Source: Streptomyces djakartensis
Lineage (GTDB): Bacteria > Actinomycetota > Actinomycetes > Streptomycetales > Streptomycetaceae
Direction of reading: 5' to 3'
Length of the DNA stretch: 64,000 bases
Assembly: GCF_014651075.1 (NCBI RefSeq)
Contig: NZ_BMWE01000023.1
Coordinates: forward strand, 36,814-100,813
Shown: one piece after another, positions 52,804-61,342 of the stretch
Position numbering within the stretch: position 1 is the first letter of the stretch
How the letters are laid out: every line of letters begins with the position of its first letter
The notes under the pieces: model-generated
The model's database searches: none
Told to the model about the DNA's origin: nothing
The model's input: only the letters and a program-made list of their open reading frames with translations
Translations under genes and position numbers: made by a program

Positions 52804-53376
52804 CTACCGCTCCCCGCCCGGCACCCACAGCACGTCTCCGACCTCCCTGTTCGCCGTCCTCGCGAGGATGAAGAGGAGGTCGGAGAGACGGTTGAGGTAG
52901 GTGGCCGTCAGGGGGTTCATCGTCTCGCCGTGGGCCTCCAGGGCGGACCAGGTCGAGCGTTCCGCCCGGCGGACCACCGTGCAGGCCTGGTGGAGCAGGG
53001 CCGCGCCCGGGGTGCCGCCCGGGAGGATGAAGGAGCGGAGCTTCTCCAGCCGCTCGTTGAAGCGGTCGCAGTCCGCCTCCAGCTTGTCGATGTAGAACTG
53101 CTCGACCCGCAGCGGCGGGAACTCCGGGTTCTCCGCCACCGGCGTCGACAGGTCCGCTCCCACGTCGAACAGGTCGTTCTGGACGCGGGTGAGGACCTTG
53201 ACGATCTCCTCGTCCAGGCCGCCCAGCGCGATCGCCGTGCCGATCACCGCGTTCGCCTCGTTGGCGTCGGCGTACGCGGAGATCCGCAGGTCGGTCTTGG
53301 CGACCCGGCTCATGTCACCGAGGGCGGTGGTGCCCTGGTCGCCGGTCCTGGTGTAGATGCGCGTCAGATTGACCAT
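52804..53376 (-). CDS. ATP:cob(I)alamin adenosyltransferase, PduO type
   Basis: 190 residues. Forms adenosylcobalamin from cob(I)alamin and ATP. The N-terminal ATP loop TRTGDQGTTALGD, the arginine pair region VVRRAERSTW and LNRLSDLLFILAR are diagnostic. The gene is convergent with the small membrane protein by 7 bp. Cofactor supply for enzymes such as methylmalonyl-CoA mutase is its usual role. Confidence 0.93.
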   Translation of the reverse strand: MVNLTRIYTRTGDQGTTALGDMSRVAKTDLRISAYADANEANAVIGTAIALGGLDEEIVKVLTRVQNDLFDVGADLSTPVAENPEFPPLRVEQFYIDKLEADCDRFNERLEKLRSFILPGGTPGAALLHQACTVVRRAERSTWSALEAHGETMNPLTATYLNRLSDLLFILARTANREVGDVLWVPGGER

Positions 53377-53389
53377 GTGGCCAGCGTAG

Positions 53390-54139
53390 TTACGCTCCGG
53401 CCGTTCGGAACACGCGTGTGCCCACTGTCACGGACACAGCCGTGAGCCCGACGGCCACCAGGACGCCGTACAGCATGTGCGCCGTCGCATAGCTGCCGAC
53501 GTACGCGTCCCGCACCGCGTCCACCAGATAGCGGAACGGCATGAGGTGCGACAGCACGTCCAGCCACGCCGGCCCCAGGGTCATCGGGAGCATCAGGCCG
53601 GACAGCAGCATCGACGGCATGGTCAGCGCGTTGACCGCCGGACCGAAACCCTGGGGCGTGTCCAGTTTCATCGCCAGCGCGTACGACAGCGCGGCCAGCG
53701 ACACGGTGAGCAGCGCGACGAACCCGAAGCCGATCAGTACGCCGGCCAGTGGCGCCCGCAGGCCCAAGGCCATGGCCGCCAGCACCAGCAGCACGGCCTG
53801 GAAGACGAACACGGTGGCTTCCCGCAGCACCCGGCCGAGCAGCAGGGCCAGCCGGCTGACCGGAGTCACCCGCATGCGCTCCACCACTCCCTGCCCCTTC
53901 TCGAGGATGATCGCGAAACCCGCGAAGGAAGCTCCGAACAGACCGAGTTGGCACAACAGGCCGGGGACGAGGATCTGCCAGGAACTGCCGCGTCCGCCGA
54001 GCGGCAGGCCGGTCAGCAGCGGACCGAAGAACACCAGGTACAGCAGCGGCATCAGGACGCCGAAGAGCAGTGCGAAGCGCGAGCGCAGGGACTGGCGCAG
54101 GTAGCGGCCGTAGATGAGTGCGGTGTCGTGCAAGAGCAT
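53390..54139 (-). CDS. ABC-2 type exporter permease
   Basis: 249 residues with six predicted helices (LLFGVLMPLLYLVFFGPLL; LLCQLGLFGASFAGFAI; and later ones) and the ABC-2 signature region around SPVSRLALLLGRVLREA-like sequence (here TPVSRLALLLGRVLREA). Partner of the ATPase 17 bp upstream; together a DrrAB-like exporter, often for drugs or antibiotics. Confidence 0.9.
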   Translation of the reverse strand: MLLHDTALIYGRYLRQSLRSRFALLFGVLMPLLYLVFFGPLLTGLPLGGRGSSWQILVPGLLCQLGLFGASFAGFAIILEKGQGVVERMRVTPVSRLALLLGRVLREATVFVFQAVLLVLAAMALGLRAPLAGVLIGFGFVALLTVSLAALSYALAMKLDTPQGFGPAVNALTMPSMLLSGLMLPMTLGPAWLDVLSHLMPFRYLVDAVRDAYVGSYATAHMLYGVLVAVGLTAVSVTVGTRVFRTAGA

Positions 54140-54156
54140 CGGGAGTCCTTTGCGTC

Positions 54157-54939
54157 CTAAACGGCGACGGGGGTCTGGTCGGCCGGCGGGGCGCTGCGGC
54201 CGGTGATGGCGAGGAACGTGTCCTGGAGGGTCGCGCCGATCGAGCCGCCGTACTCCAGCTTCAGCGCGTCCGGAGTGCCCTCGGCGGCGACCACGCCCTG
54301 GTCGACGACGACCAGCCGGTCGGAGAGGGCGTCGGCCTCGTCGAGGTAGTGGGTGGTGAGGAAGACGGTCGTGCCGTGCTCGTCACGCAGCCGGCGCACC
54401 AGGTCCCACAGATCGGCGCGGCTGCCGGGGTCGAGGCCGGTGGTCGGCTCGTCGAGGAACAGCACCTTCGGGCGGTGGGTGAGCGCCATCGCGATGTCCA
54501 GCCGACGCCGCTGCCCGCCGGAGAGCGCGGCGCACTTGCGGTCGAGCAGCTCGACGAGGTCCAGCTCGCGGGCGAGTTCCTCGGCCCGCTCGACCGCCTG
54601 TGCCTTGGTCAGCCGGTACAGACGCCCCTGGGTGACGAGTTCCTCCCGCACGGAGATCCGCGGGTCGACCCCGCCGGACTGCGCCACATAGCCGCAGGAC
54701 CGCCGCACCCCGGCAGGGTCCGCCGCCAGGTCGTGGCCGGCGACGGTGGCGGCACCGCCGGTCGGTGCCAGCAGCGTCGTCAGCATCCGCAGGGTCGTCG
54801 TCTTGCCGGCCCCGTTCGGGCCGAGGAAGCCGAGGATCTCGCCCTCGCGCACGGTCAGGTCGATGCCGCGCACGGCCTGCACGGGGCCGTGCTTCGTCCG
54901 GAAGGTACGGGCCAGACCGGCCGTACTGATGATTGCCAT
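54157..54939 (-). CDS. ABC exporter ATP-binding protein, DrrA-like
   Basis: 260 residues from ATG 54939 (family N terminus IISTAGLARTF). Walker A GPNGAGKTT, signature LSGGQRRRL, Walker B VLFLDEPTTGLDPGSR and switch His in FLTTHYLDEAD. Pairs with the ABC-2 permease. Divergent from the TetR gene, which probably represses it. Confidence 0.92.
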   Translation of the reverse strand: MAIISTAGLARTFRTKHGPVQAVRGIDLTVREGEILGFLGPNGAGKTTTLRMLTTLLAPTGGAATVAGHDLAADPAGVRRSCGYVAQSGGVDPRISVREELVTQGRLYRLTKAQAVERAEELARELDLVELLDRKCAALSGGQRRRLDIAMALTHRPKVLFLDEPTTGLDPGSRADLWDLVRRLRDEHGTTVFLTTHYLDEADALSDRLVVVDQGVVAAEGTPDALKLEYGGSIGATLQDTFLAITGRSAPPADQTPVAV

Positions 54940-54959
54940 GCCGCCCAGAAAAGCAGAGT

Positions 54960-54994
54960 AACTTAAAGTTTGCAATGACCCCAAGTTTTATTGG
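54960..54994. promoter_or_regulatory. AT-rich operator region between exporter and tetR genes
   Basis: AACTTAAAGTT (54960-54970) is a perfect interrupted palindrome and CCAAGTTTTATTGG (54981-54994) another; both share AAGTT. This 80-bp, unusually AT-rich divergent spacer is the likely TetR operator and double promoter. Confidence 0.6.
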
Positions 54995-55019
54995 ACCCCA
55001 GGGAAGCTAGGATCCGGAC

Positions 55020-55661
55020 ATGGCAGAGGGGCTCAGGGAGCGGAAGAAGCGCGAGACCAGGCAGCGCATCTCGGACATCGCCACCGGGCTGTTCCTGGAG
55101 CACGGGTTCGTGACGGTGACGATCGCCGACGTGGCCGAGGCGGCCGAGGTCTCCGTCAACACCGTCTACAACTACTTCCCGGCCAAGGAGGACCTCTTCT
55201 TCGACCGCTCGCAGGGTGTCGTCGACCGGCTCTCCCGCTGGGTGCGCGGCCGGGACGCGGGGGAGTCGGCCGCCCGGGCGGTGCTGCGCGAGCTGCGCGC
55301 TGAGATCGAGGCCGTATCGCCCCGGATGGGCCTCATCGAAGGCTATGACCGTTTCATGCGCTGCATCGACGAGGCGCCGCCGCTGCGCTCCCGGCTCTGG
55401 AGCATCCAGCAGGAGGTCCAGGACAACCTGGAGGCGACCCTCCGGGAGGAGACGGGCGCCGAGGGCGGTGACCCGCTGCCGACGCTGATCGCCGGTCAGA
55501 TCTGCTGGGTCCACGGCACCGTCTTCGTCGCGATCGGCCGTGAGATGGCCAAGGGGCGCAACCCGGACGAAGTGTCACGAGAGATGCTCGTCCTCCTCGA
55601 CGACATCGAGGAGCTGTTGAGCGAGAACGTGCTCAACTACGCCGTCCGGGAAGCCGAGTGA
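55020..55661 (+). CDS. TetR-family regulator
   Basis: 213 residues. Helix-turn-helix ETRQRISDIATGLFLEHGFV then TVTIADVAEAAEVSVNTVYN at about 14-55, followed by the all-helical ligand-binding domain. Position next to a drug-type ABC exporter suggests a repressor released by the exported compound. Confidence 0.92.
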   Translation: MAEGLRERKKRETRQRISDIATGLFLEHGFVTVTIADVAEAAEVSVNTVYNYFPAKEDLFFDRSQGVVDRLSRWVRGRDAGESAARAVLRELRAEIEAVSPRMGLIEGYDRFMRCIDEAPPLRSRLWSIQQEVQDNLEATLREETGAEGGDPLPTLIAGQICWVHGTVFVAIGREMAKGRNPDEVSREMLVLLDDIEELLSENVLNYAVREAE

Positions 55662-55787
55662 CCCCTGCCGGTGTGATGTCCGTCATGTGAGACGTGACGC
55701 GCATTACTTACTGGTCACACACGCCCTCACGAGCGCTAGTGTCCGCCCGAGAGGCAGACATATACAGAGCGTCAGGGGAGTCGCACA

Positions 55788-56636
55788 GTGGCACGGAAGC
55801 TCGCCGTCATCGGAGCCGGCCTCATGGGGTCCGGCATCGCCCAGGTCTCCGCGCAGGCGGGCTGGGACGTCGTCCTGCGAGACGTGACCGACGAGGCGCT
55901 CAGGCGGGGCACCGACGGCATCAAGGCGTCGTACGACAAGTTCGTCGCCAAGGGCAAGCTGGAGGCGCACGACGCCGACGCCGCCCTCGCGCGCATCACC
56001 GCGACCACCGACCTGGACGCCGCGGCCGACGCGGACGTGGTCGTCGAGGCCGTCTTCGAGAAGCTCGAGGTCAAGCACGAGATCTTCCGCGCGCTCGACA
56101 AGGTCGTGAAGGACGAGGCGATCCTGGCCTCGAACACCTCCGCCATCCCGATCACCAAGATCGCGGCGGCGACGGAGCGCCCGGAGCGGGTCGTCGGCAC
56201 GCACTTCTTCTCGCCGGTGCCGATGATGCAGCTGTGCGAACTGGTCCGCGGATACAAGACCAGTGACGAAACCCTGGCCACCGCACGGGAGTTCGCCGAG
56301 TCGGTCGGCAAGACCTGCATCGTCGTCAACCGTGACGTCGCCGGCTTCGTGACGACCCGTCTCATCTGCGCCCTGGTCGTCGAGGCCGCCAAACTGCACG
56401 AGTCGGGCGTGGCGAGCGCCGAGGACATCGACCTGGCCTGCAAGCTGGGCTTCGGCCACGCCATGGGTCCGCTGGCGACGGCGGACCTGACCGGCGTCGA
56501 CATCCTGCTGCACGCCACGAGCAACATCTACACCGAGTCCCAGGACGAGAAGTTCGCGGCTCCCGAATCGATGCGCCGGATGGTTGACGCCGGTGACATC
56601 GGTCGCAAGAGCGGGCAGGGCTTCTACAAGCACTGA
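55788..56636 (+). CDS. 3-hydroxybutyryl-CoA dehydrogenase
   Basis: 282 residues, GTG start with AGGGGAG. NAD-binding motif GAGLMGSGIAQVSAQAG; catalytic His in GTHFFSPVPMMQLCELV with NTSAIPIT before it; the C-terminal domain includes CKLGFGHAMGPLATADLTG. Interconverts acetoacetyl-CoA and 3-hydroxybutyryl-CoA in butyrate or fatty acid metabolism. Monocistronic by spacing. Confidence 0.93.
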   Translation: MARKLAVIGAGLMGSGIAQVSAQAGWDVVLRDVTDEALRRGTDGIKASYDKFVAKGKLEAHDADAALARITATTDLDAAADADVVVEAVFEKLEVKHEIFRALDKVVKDEAILASNTSAIPITKIAAATERPERVVGTHFFSPVPMMQLCELVRGYKTSDETLATAREFAESVGKTCIVVNRDVAGFVTTRLICALVVEAAKLHESGVASAEDIDLACKLGFGHAMGPLATADLTGVDILLHATSNIYTESQDEKFAAPESMRRMVDAGDIGRKSGQGFYKH

Positions 56637-56785
56637 AACCGCACACACCCCGGGGTCATCACACCCCGGGGTGAATTCGGTATCGGTTCGCTTACAAGAA
56701 GCAACCTCTGTCTCGTCCACGCAGTCAGAGCTTGCATCACCCACATCAGAACGCGGAGCACGATTCGCACGCACGGGGAGCGCAT

Positions 56786-57109
56786 ATGTACATCAGGGGC
56801 GACCACGCCGGGCTGGTCGTCGGGGGCCGCCTCGACGTCCGCAGCGCGGCGGACGCCCGTACGGTCCTGCACTCGGCCGTCGACGACGGCGTCGGAGACC
56901 TGGTGCTGGACCTGTCCGAACTGGACTCCTGGGACGCCACCGGACTCGGCGTGATCATGGGTGCGCACCGACGAGCCGGCCGCTGTGGCCGGCGCCTGGT
57001 CCTGCGCGGCGTGCCGCCGCAGATGCAGCGCCTGCTGGTGGCCACCCGCCTGCACCGGATCCTGGCGATCGAGGGAGGCATCGGGGTGGAGACCTTGCCC
57101 AGGGTGTGA
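56786..57109 (+). CDS. STAS-domain anti-sigma factor antagonist
   Basis: 107 residues, ATG 56786 after CGGGGAGCG. SpoIIAA-like STAS fold: ELDSWDATGLGVIMGAHRRA, where the residue corresponding to the phosphorylated Ser of SpoIIAA is Thr within D-A-T-G-L-G. It would bind and sequester an RsbW/SpoIIAB-type kinase, partner not encoded nearby. The longer frame from 56732 is not family-like. Confidence 0.88.
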   Translation: MYIRGDHAGLVVGGRLDVRSAADARTVLHSAVDDGVGDLVLDLSELDSWDATGLGVIMGAHRRAGRCGRRLVLRGVPPQMQRLLVATRLHRILAIEGGIGVETLPRV

Positions 57110-57161
57110 TCGTGCGGGTGTGAACCGGTCCACCGGGGAGACCCGGACGGACGAGGCCGGA

Positions 57162-57197
57162 TCGTGCGACGAGTCATGCGACGAATCGTGCGAGACA
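57162..57197 (+). repeat. three 12-bp tandem repeats
   Basis: TCGTGCGACGAG, TCATGCGACGAA, TCGTGCGAGACA follow one another between the STAS gene and the large ATPase gene. No gene is evident in the 285-bp stretch 57110-57394; TAGATACTGT at 57253-57262 could be a -10 region. Confidence 0.7.
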
Positions 57198-57394
57198 CGC
57201 AATCCTCATGAGACCGTGACGTCTCGGACGGCGCGGTACCCCGGACTGTCGTAGATACTGTGCGAAGGTTTAGGGTTCGGCTGCCCGCTGCCATGCCACC
57301 CTTCGAGCGGGCCCGGACCAGAAGCGACAGCGCGGTGTGCAGCAAGGCCGGGAGGGCTAGCAGGGCACACACACGCTTTTGGGGGGCTTGACCT

Positions 57395-59875
57395 ATGGAC
57401 CCGAACACCCCGGCACCCGAGGAGCACGGCCACGGCGGCGACGTTACCGCGCCGCGCCAGCGTCCGCCCCGGGATTCCCTCGCACCCGACTTCAGCCAGC
57501 ACGCGCCGGCGCTCGCCCGCACGGTGCGGCTGGTCTCCGGCGACTTCCTGCTGACCGTCAACCCCGTCGACGGCAGCGAGATAGAGGCCTGCCCGCCCGC
57601 CGAGCGGCCCGCCCGCCCCGTCAAGCTCGGCCCGGCCGAACGCGCCGAGGCCGAACGCGCGGCCCTGCCGCCCGTCCCGCCGGGCCCCGCCCAGCCCACC
57701 CTGCCGCTGCTCGCCCGCCAGGACGAACGCGAGCAACTGGTGCGCCTGCTCGCCCGTGGCCGCACCGTCCGCCTCACCGGCCCCGCCGGTTCCGGCCGCA
57801 CCCGCCTGCTCGACCTGGTCGCCGAGGACTGCTCGGACCTGGCCCCGGACGGCGTCGTCCGCCTGAACGGCTTCGGACGCACCTCCGGCGAGCTGCTGTA
57901 CGACCTCTTCTACGCGGTGTACAAAGCGCCCCTGAACCGCCCGGACAGGGACGAACTGCTCACCCACGTCCGTGAGATCGGCGCGGTGGTCGTCCTCGAT
58001 GACCTGGAGTTCGGTGGGGCCGCGCTCGACGAACTGCTGGAGGCGACCCCCGAGTGCGCCTTCCTGCTGGGCGCCACCCCGGACGTGCCGGCGCCCTCCG
58101 CCGGTGCCGCCGTGGAGGAGGTCGTCCTCGGCGGCCTGGAGCGCGCGGCCGGACTCGACCTGCTGGAGCACGCCGTCGGCCGGCCCCTCACCGAGGAGGA
58201 GTCCAACTGGGCGGGTGACCTCTGGTTCGAGTCGGAGGGCCTGCCACTGCGCTTCGTCCAGGCCGGCGCCCTGCTGCGGCAGCGCGACCGGCTGCGCGCC
58301 GGAGCCGGAGCCGTCGACGAGTTCGGCGTCTTCGAGGACGCGCCCCCCGCCGACGGGTACGACGCCGCCGAGGAAGACGAGGTGCCCCTGCCCTCGCTCG
58401 GTGAGGCCGCCGCCCCCGCGCCCCTGCTCGCCGCCCGGCTCAGCGCGTCCGCCCGCGCCACCCTCCGGTTCGCGGTCGCCCTGGGCGGCGAGGTGCCCCA
58501 CCAGGCGCATCTGCCGGCCCTGGTCGGCGACACGCACGCTGATGCCGCGCTCGGTGAACTGGCCGCCTGCGGCCTGGTCTCCGCGGTCGGATCCCGCTAC
58601 CGGCTCGCCGCGGGCGTGCCGGCCCAGCTGGAGGCCGCCGGATACGCCGACGAGGCCGAGGCCGGCGCCCGCAGCGCCGCCCAGCACTACTCCTGGTGGG
58701 CCGGGCACCCCTCGGTCACCCCCGAGCGGGTGTGCGCCGAGGCCGACGCGCTCCTCGCCGCCCTGGCGGTCCTGACCCCGCTCACCGGTCCGCCCGCCGA
58801 CGGCGAGGACAGCCCGGGCCTGCGCCTGGCGCGCACCGCCGCACCCGCGTTCGCCGCCGGGCTGCACTGGAGCGCCTGGGAGCGGACCCTGCGGGCCGGC
58901 GCGGAGGCCGCCCGGCTCGCCGGGGACGTCGCCGAGCAGGCCTACTTCCATCACGAGCTCGGCATCTTCGCCCTGTGCGGTGGACAGCTCGACCGGGCCC
59001 GTGCCGAACTGGAGGCCTCCGTCGGTCTGCGCGGCGCCCTCTCCGACAAGCGCGGCACCGTCGCCGGCCGCCGTGCGCTCGCCCTGGTCGCCGACCGCTC
59101 CGGTACGCCGCTGAGTCTCGGGCCGACCGCGGGGGAGGAGGTGCCCGACGCCCGGTACGAGGAGTCGGCGTCCCCGGCCGGGGGCGTTCCGGCGGCCTTC
59201 CCGACCCTCCAGCAGCCCTCCGCCCCGGACCTGATCACCCACCGCTCCTCGTCCGGCCCCGCACACAAGGGCCGGGGCGGGCTCCAGGGCCTGGCCCGGC
59301 GCAACCTCGTGGCCGCCGGAGCCGGTGCCCTGCTCGTCGCCGTGCTCGGCACGGTGGTGACGCTCGGCGCCACCTCCGACAAGGACGCGAACCCGCCGTC
59401 CGGTCAGGTCGGCGTCAAACCCTCGGCCAGCCAGGGGCCGAGCGACGGCGGTCTGGGCGCCGACCGCCCGGTGAACGACAGCGACGGTGACCCGGGCGTG
59501 GTGACCAGCCGTCCGACCGGCCCGGGCCCGGACGGCACGCCGGACGATCCGGCACCGAGTGCCGGCGAGTCGACGGAGCCGTCGGGCTCCCCGAGCGGTA
59601 CGGGGAGCCCCAGCGGCCGTCCGTCGCCGACCAAGTCCCCGACGAAGCCGCCGTCCTCGCCGACGAAGCCGCCGTCGTCCCCGACCAAGCCGCCGACGGA
59701 TCCGTCGACGCCGTCCACGCCGACGCCGACCCCGACGAACACCGGGCAGCCCACGCCGACGACGACCCCGCCGACGACCAGCCCGTCCACGTCCGACTCG
59801 GCCAGCGGCCCGGCGCCGAGCAGCCCCGCCGACTCCGCGAGCGCGTCACAGAGCAGCGCGGACCCGGTGATCTGA
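57395..59875 (+). CDS. STAND-like ATP-binding protein with membrane helix and Pro/Thr-rich extracellular tail
   Basis: 826 residues. An N-terminal part conserved in Streptomyces, then an NTPase domain with Walker A GPAGSGRT at 129-136, where the usual Lys is Arg135, and Walker B AVVVLDDLEFG. A helical region to about 630 has TPR-like character (AYFHHELGIFALCGGQLDRA). A membrane helix (LVAAGAGALLVAVLGTVVTL, about 640-660) is followed by a long disordered Gly/Ser/Thr/Pro tail with PTKPPSS repeats, expected outside the cell. This topology suggests a signalling or envelope-sensing protein; function unknown. Confidence 0.8.
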   Translation: MDPNTPAPEEHGHGGDVTAPRQRPPRDSLAPDFSQHAPALARTVRLVSGDFLLTVNPVDGSEIEACPPAERPARPVKLGPAERAEAERAALPPVPPGPAQPTLPLLARQDEREQLVRLLARGRTVRLTGPAGSGRTRLLDLVAEDCSDLAPDGVVRLNGFGRTSGELLYDLFYAVYKAPLNRPDRDELLTHVREIGAVVVLDDLEFGGAALDELLEATPECAFLLGATPDVPAPSAGAAVEEVVLGGLERAAGLDLLEHAVGRPLTEEESNWAGDLWFESEGLPLRFVQAGALLRQRDRLRAGAGAVDEFGVFEDAPPADGYDAAEEDEVPLPSLGEAAAPAPLLAARLSASARATLRFAVALGGEVPHQAHLPALVGDTHADAALGELAACGLVSAVGSRYRLAAGVPAQLEAAGYADEAEAGARSAAQHYSWWAGHPSVTPERVCAEADALLAALAVLTPLTGPPADGEDSPGLRLARTAAPAFAAGLHWSAWERTLRAGAEAARLAGDVAEQAYFHHELGIFALCGGQLDRARAELEASVGLRGALSDKRGTVAGRRALALVADRSGTPLSLGPTAGEEVPDARYEESASPAGGVPAAFPTLQQPSAPDLITHRSSSGPAHKGRGGLQGLARRNLVAAGAGALLVAVLGTVVTLGATSDKDANPPSGQVGVKPSASQGPSDGGLGADRPVNDSDGDPGVVTSRPTGPGPDGTPDDPAPSAGESTEPSGSPSGTGSPSGRPSPTKSPTKPPSSPTKPPSSPTKPPTDPSTPSTPTPTPTNTGQPTPTTTPPTTSPSTSDSASGPAPSSPADSASASQSSADPVI

Positions 59876-59891
59876 CACCCCTGCACGCGGC

Positions 59892-59922
59892 AGGGCCGGG
59901 TCCGTTCCACGGACCCGGCCCT
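59892..59922. terminator. bidirectional terminator between convergent genes
   Basis: A 14-bp perfect stem AGGGCCGGGTCCGT (59892-59905) with 59909-59922 and a TCC loop, in the 66-bp gap between the STAND-like gene and nucS. Confidence 0.9.
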
Positions 59923-59941
59923 CTTCGTCGTGCGGAACCTG

Positions 59942-60613
59942 TCAGAACAGCCGCAGCTTGTCGTCCTCGATGCCGCGCAGCGCGTCGTAGTCGAGGACCT
60001 GGCAGCCGATGCCCCGGTCGGTCGCGAGGACACGGGCCTGGGGCTTGATCTCCTGCGCGGCGAAGATGCCGCGGACGGGGGCGAGACGGGGGTCGCGGTT
60101 GAGCAGCTCCAGATAGCGCGTCAGCTGCTCCACGCCGTCGATCTCTCCGCGTCGCTTGATCTCGACGGCGACGGTCCCGCCGTCGGCGTCCCGGCACAGG
60201 ATGTCGACCGGCCCGATGGCCGTCGGATACTCGCGGCGGATCAGGGTGTAGCCGTCGCCGAGCGTCTCGATACGGTCGGCGAGCAGTTCCTGCAGGTGCG
60301 CTTCCACGCCGTCCTTGATCAGGCCGGGATCGACGCCCAGTTCGTGCGAGGAGTCATGGAGGACTTCCTCCATCGTGATGATGAGCTTCTCGCCCGCCTT
60401 GTTGATGACGGTCCAGACGCCCTCGTCCTCGCCCGTTCCCTCCTTCAGTGTGCAGGGCGGCGACATCCAGTTCAGGGGCTTGTAGGCCCGGTCGTCGGCG
60501 TGGATCGAGACGCTGCCGTCCGCCTTCACCAGGATCAGGCGCGGGGCCGAGGGAAGGTGGGCGGTGAGCCGCCCGGCGTAGTCCACGGAGCAGCGGGCAA
60601 TGACGAGACGCAT
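59942..60613 (-). CDS. nucS: mismatch-specific endonuclease NucS/EndoMS
   Basis: 223 residues from ATG 60613. The C-terminal nuclease has a PD-(D/E)xK core: GPVDILCRDADGGTVAVEIKRRG. The last residues DDKLRLF form the beta-clamp-binding tail seen in NucS of actinobacteria. These bacteria lack MutS/MutL; NucS cuts both strands at G-T, G-G and T-T mismatches. The N-terminal DNA-binding domain begins MRLVIARCSVDY. Confidence 0.94.
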   Translation of the reverse strand: MRLVIARCSVDYAGRLTAHLPSAPRLILVKADGSVSIHADDRAYKPLNWMSPPCTLKEGTGEDEGVWTVINKAGEKLIITMEEVLHDSSHELGVDPGLIKDGVEAHLQELLADRIETLGDGYTLIRREYPTAIGPVDILCRDADGGTVAVEIKRRGEIDGVEQLTRYLELLNRDPRLAPVRGIFAAQEIKPQARVLATDRGIGCQVLDYDALRGIEDDKLRLF

Positions 60614-60869
60614 GGTCGGCAACGCTACTCGACGGGCACCTGTCGACGCGATTCGCCCTGGAAAACACGTGTTCGGTAATGGCCGATTGTGTGCACGGTG
60701 TGCTCATTGGGAGTGTGTCATCTGCGCATTCTCCTGGTGCCGCCCCCGCCGGTTGCTTACCGTATGAACGGGAGGTCGCGACCTGTGTACGCAGCGTGTC
60801 CGGTTTCGCGAACTCCCTTGTCTGTCCGGCAACCCCTGCCCGCCGGGCGGGGGTGCGAGAGGAGTACTC

Positions 60870-61262
60870 ATGTCGCTCGACGTCTCACCGGCCCTACTGG
60901 AACAGGCCGAGCGAGGCGAGGTCGACGAAGCCGAATTCGTCGACTGCGTCCGGACCTCCCTGCCCTACGCGTGGGAGATGATCAGCTCCCTGGTGGCCCA
61001 GCTGAAGGTGGACGGCGGTGCGTTCGCCGACAACCAGACGCCTCCGCCGGACGAGCAGGCACGCGGTCAGCTGCTGCGTGCGCTTGCGAGTGACGCGATA
61101 CGCGGCGCGCTGCAACGGCACTTCGGTGTGCGGCTGGCCTTCCAGAACTGCCACCGGGTGGCCGTGTTCCCCCTTGACTCCTCGGTCGACGAGAAACTGG
61201 TCCGCTTCACCTCGGTCCGCAGTCAGGTGCTGAACCAGTCCCCCGAGTTCCGAGACTGCTGA
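60870..61262 (+). CDS. SCO5389-family conserved hypothetical
   Basis: 130 residues, ATG with GAGAGGAG. Well-conserved Streptomyces protein next to nucS. Predicted alpha/beta soluble protein; no enzymatic motif visible. Its C-terminal Cys and central CVRTSLPYAWEMISS segment are distinctive. Divergent from nucS across 256 bp that may hold both promoters. Confidence 0.8.
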   Translation: MSLDVSPALLEQAERGEVDEAEFVDCVRTSLPYAWEMISSLVAQLKVDGGAFADNQTPPPDEQARGQLLRALASDAIRGALQRHFGVRLAFQNCHRVAVFPLDSSVDEKLVRFTSVRSQVLNQSPEFRDC

Positions 61263-61272
61263 GGCGCCGCCT

Positions 61273-61322
61273 GCTTGCCGCTCCGTACGCGGGAGGTGCG
61301 CTTTTGTACCGGAGCGGCAAGC
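61273..61322. terminator. terminator between convergent genes
   Basis: A 12-bp stem GCTTGCCGCTCC (61273-61284) with GGAGCGGCAAGC (61311-61322), plus a further GTAC/GTAC pairing past a bulged base. Confidence 0.82.
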
Positions 61323-61342
61323 CCCCAGGACTCACCGCGCCT

